Source of the DNA: Scilla litardierei
Lineage: Eukaryota; Streptophyta; Magnoliopsida; Asparagales; Asparagaceae
Direction of reading: 5' to 3'
NCBI GenBank assembly: GCA_030789695.1
Contig: CM061133.1
Location: 93,099,248-93,163,247, forward strand
Length of the DNA: 64,000 nt
The position numbers and the translations under genes were made by a program. Under the pieces are notes generated by a model. The model was not told where the DNA came from. It saw only the letters and a list, made by a program, of their open reading frames with translations, and ran no database searches. This document shows positions 62,376 through 64,000 of the stretch, in pieces. Position 1 is the stretch's first letter; every line of letters starts with the position of its first letter.

Positions 62376-64000
62376 CTATATCTCGGATTCACCCATAATC
62401 CCCAATTCTCGACGCAACCGCACAAAGGAGTCCTCCTTTAGGGGTTGCGTGAAAATATCGGCGATTTGCTTTTGGGTTTCAACATACACTATTATGATGT
62501 CCTTTTTAGCAACATGATCATCTAAAAAGTGGTGTCGGACATCTATGTGTTTTGATCGGGAATGGTGCACCGGATTCTTTGAAAGACAAATAGCACTTTG
62601 GTTATCCACCATGATAGGGCTAGTATCACAATGAATACCAAAATCCTTCAGTGTGTGTCTCATCCAAAGAACCTGGGCACAAGCGGCACCGGCGGAAATA
62701 TATTCCGCCTCGGTGGTTGAAAGTGATACGGAATTTTGCTTCTTGGAAAACCAAGAGACAAGAGAATTTCCTAGAAAATGGCAAGTGCCACTAGTACTTT
62801 TCCTGTCGGATTTGCATCCCGCATAATCGGCATCACTATATGAGACTAACTCATATGTGCTAGATTTCGGATAAAGTAATCCAAAATCTAAAGTGTAACT
62901 TAGATAGCGAAAAATACGTTTAACCGCTACTAAGTGAGACTCCTTAGGTTGAGACTGGTAACGAGCACATATGCATACGGCAAACATAATATCGGGCCTA
63001 CTTGCGGTAAGATAAAGTAAACTACCTATCATACCTCGATATAGACGAATGTCTACATCCTTACCGCCCGTATCCTTGTCAAGATGCGTAGTCGTGCTCA
63101 TTGGAGTCTTTTTCCCGGAAGCACTCTCCATTCCAAATCGCTTAAGCAACTCCACCGTATACTTCGTTTGGTGGATGAAGATTGCATCGTTCAATTGGTG
63201 AATTTGGAGACCTAAGAAATATTTGAGTTCGCCCATGTGGCTCATCTCAAATTGTTCCTTCATAACATTAGAAAACTCTTCGCAAAGAGTGAAGTTAGTA
63301 GCACCGAAAATGATATCATCAACATAAATTTGAACTAATAAAATATCATTATTCACATGCTTAACAAAAAGTGTAGAATCGGCTTCGCCCATTTTAAAAT
63401 TCAAATCCAAAAGAAAATTCTTTAGGCGATCATACCAAGCTCGAGGAGCTTGTCTCAAACCATAAAGAGCTTTCTTTAGTTTAAAAACATGATTTGGAAA
63501 TTTTTCATTTATGAAGCCCGGAGGTTGAGAAACGTAAACTTCCTCAACAACATCTCCGTTTAAAAATGCACTTTTAACATCCATTTGAAATAACTTAAAA
63601 TTTTTATGGCATGCATAAGACAATAATAGTCTAATTGATTCTAATCTAGCTACCGGAGCGAAGGATTCTTCGAAATCGATACCTTCCTCTTGTCGATAGC
63701 CTTGAGCAACTAACCGAGCTTTGTTCCGGAAGACGACTTGGTTTTCGTCGGTTTTGTTCTTGAAGATCCACTTTGTCCCTATGATGGTGTGGTTATTCGA
63801 TGGCAAAGGAACAAGCTCCCATACCTCATTCCTCTCGAATTGAATGAGTTCCTCCTCCATGGCAAGGATCCAAGCACTATCTTCGCACGCTTCAACTATA
63901 TTCTTTGGCTCTATCGATGAGGCAAAGGCACAATTGGCGAAGTGGTGGACTTGCGATCTCGTCTTGACACTATCATGAATATTGCCAATGACATGCTCAT
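62376..64000 (-). CDS. pol: Sirevirus no. 2 pol: RT and RNase H (5' partial)
   Basis: An open frame enters at the right edge and runs to a stop at 62376, about 540 codons. Motifs in order: [54 protein letters not shown] and the polymerase centre YVDD (63315-63326). RNase H follows with [31 protein letters not shown] and [13 protein letters not shown]. None of the lesions of no. 1 is present. It copies the element RNA into DNA in the cytoplasmic particle. No start codon belongs here, since it is part of gag-pol. It is the best candidate in the window for a recently functional enzyme. Confidence 0.93.
   Translation of the reverse strand, partial: EHVIGNIHDSVKTRSQVHHFANCAFASSIEPKNIVEACEDSAWILAMEEELIQFERNEVWELVPLPSNNHTIIGTKWIFKNKTDENQVVFRNKARLVAQGYRQEEGIDFEESFAPVARLESIRLLLSYACHKNFKLFQMDVKSAFLNGDVVEEVYVSQPPGFINEKFPNHVFKLKKALYGLRQAPRAWYDRLKNFLLDLNFKMGEADSTLFVKHVNNDILLVQIYVDDIIFGATNFTLCEEFSNVMKEQFEMSHMGELKYFLGLQIHQLNDAIFIHQTKYTVELLKRFGMESASGKKTPMSTTTHLDKDTGGKDVDIRLYRGMIGSLLYLTASRPDIMFAVCICARYQSQPKESHLVAVKRIFRYLSYTLDFGLLYPKSSTYELVSYSDADYAGCKSDRKSTSGTCHFLGNSLVSWFSKKQNSVSLSTTEAEYISAGAACAQVLWMRHTLKDFGIHCDTSPIMVDNQSAICLSKNPVHHSRSKHIDVRHHFLDDHVAKKDIIIVYVETQKQIADIFTQPLKEDSFVRLRRELGIMGESEI

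Larger units (their letters stand above)
57023..64000 (-). mobile_element. Sirevirus (Ty1/copia) element no. 2, truncated by the window
   Basis: Same family as 734-12812: 3' LTR 57023-58886, four polypurine tracts, env-like ORF, internal palindromes, then RNase H and RT on the minus strand. The 5' half is outside. Left flank is CTGCG (57018-57022), whose partner cannot be seen. The pol part is open throughout, so this copy is younger than no. 1. Confidence 0.93.

Noticed and set aside
1..64000. tRNA, rRNA or small RNA genes
   Set aside because: The only tRNA-like sequences are short primer-binding sites; no cloverleaf, rRNA or snRNA core was recognised by reading.

Overview
This is a plant nuclear window made almost entirely of nested LTR retrotransposons. 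I see no convincing host gene, tRNA, rRNA or CRISPR array. An angiosperm with a large, repeat-rich genome is implied by Sirevirus (Ty1/copia), Tekay/Del chromovirus, Tat and Athila-like (Ty3/gypsy) elements, and by primer-binding sites matching plant initiator tRNA-Met and tRNA-Asp. The species cannot be named from this sequence.

Layout. (1) 1-18251: an Athila-like element, apparently non-autonomous: LTR end, tRNA-Asp PBS, two unrecognised ORFs, a long non-coding 3' region and an LTR. A 12.1 kb minus-strand Sirevirus (734-12812, target-site duplication AGACC) splits its first ORF. (2) 18252-28700: a gag-protease Athila-like element whose gag is split by a minus-strand Tat element (19069-26641). 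The Tat element has gag, no pol, a tandem-repeat array and an antisense spliced gene with its own TATA box. (3) 28700-35656: minus-strand Athila-like remnants and an inverted LTR pair, one LTR carrying five hairpins with a constant loop. (4) 35657-54810: a Tekay element (duplication CAACC) whose 5' LTR is split by a second Tekay element (37713-47394, duplication GTTGT). (5) 54811-57022: Athila-like remnants. (6) 57023-64000: a second Sirevirus, truncated by the window edge, with an open RT/RNase H frame.

Two recurrent designs stand out. First, nearly every LTR family here has a cluster of short palindromes about 45-85 bp upstream of its TATA box. The Sirevirus (copia) and Tekay (gypsy) LTRs share essentially the same palindrome module, spacer included, in the same orientation to transcription. 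In both Sireviruses and in one Athila-like element a second copy lies inside the element, upstream of the 3' ORF, where it could drive separate expression. Second, the transcribed LTR leaders contain hairpins in which loops are constant and stems vary but stay paired. The clearest case is 33301-33604; the two Sireviruses add covariation. The Tekay LTRs also carry a conserved acidic micro-ORF whose start codon lies in a hairpin arm.

Most coding regions are decayed by nonsense and frameshift mutations, many of them C-to-T or G-to-A, as expected for silenced, methylated elements. The best preserved are the second Sirevirus pol, the Tat gag and antisense gene, and the first Sirevirus env-like ORF.
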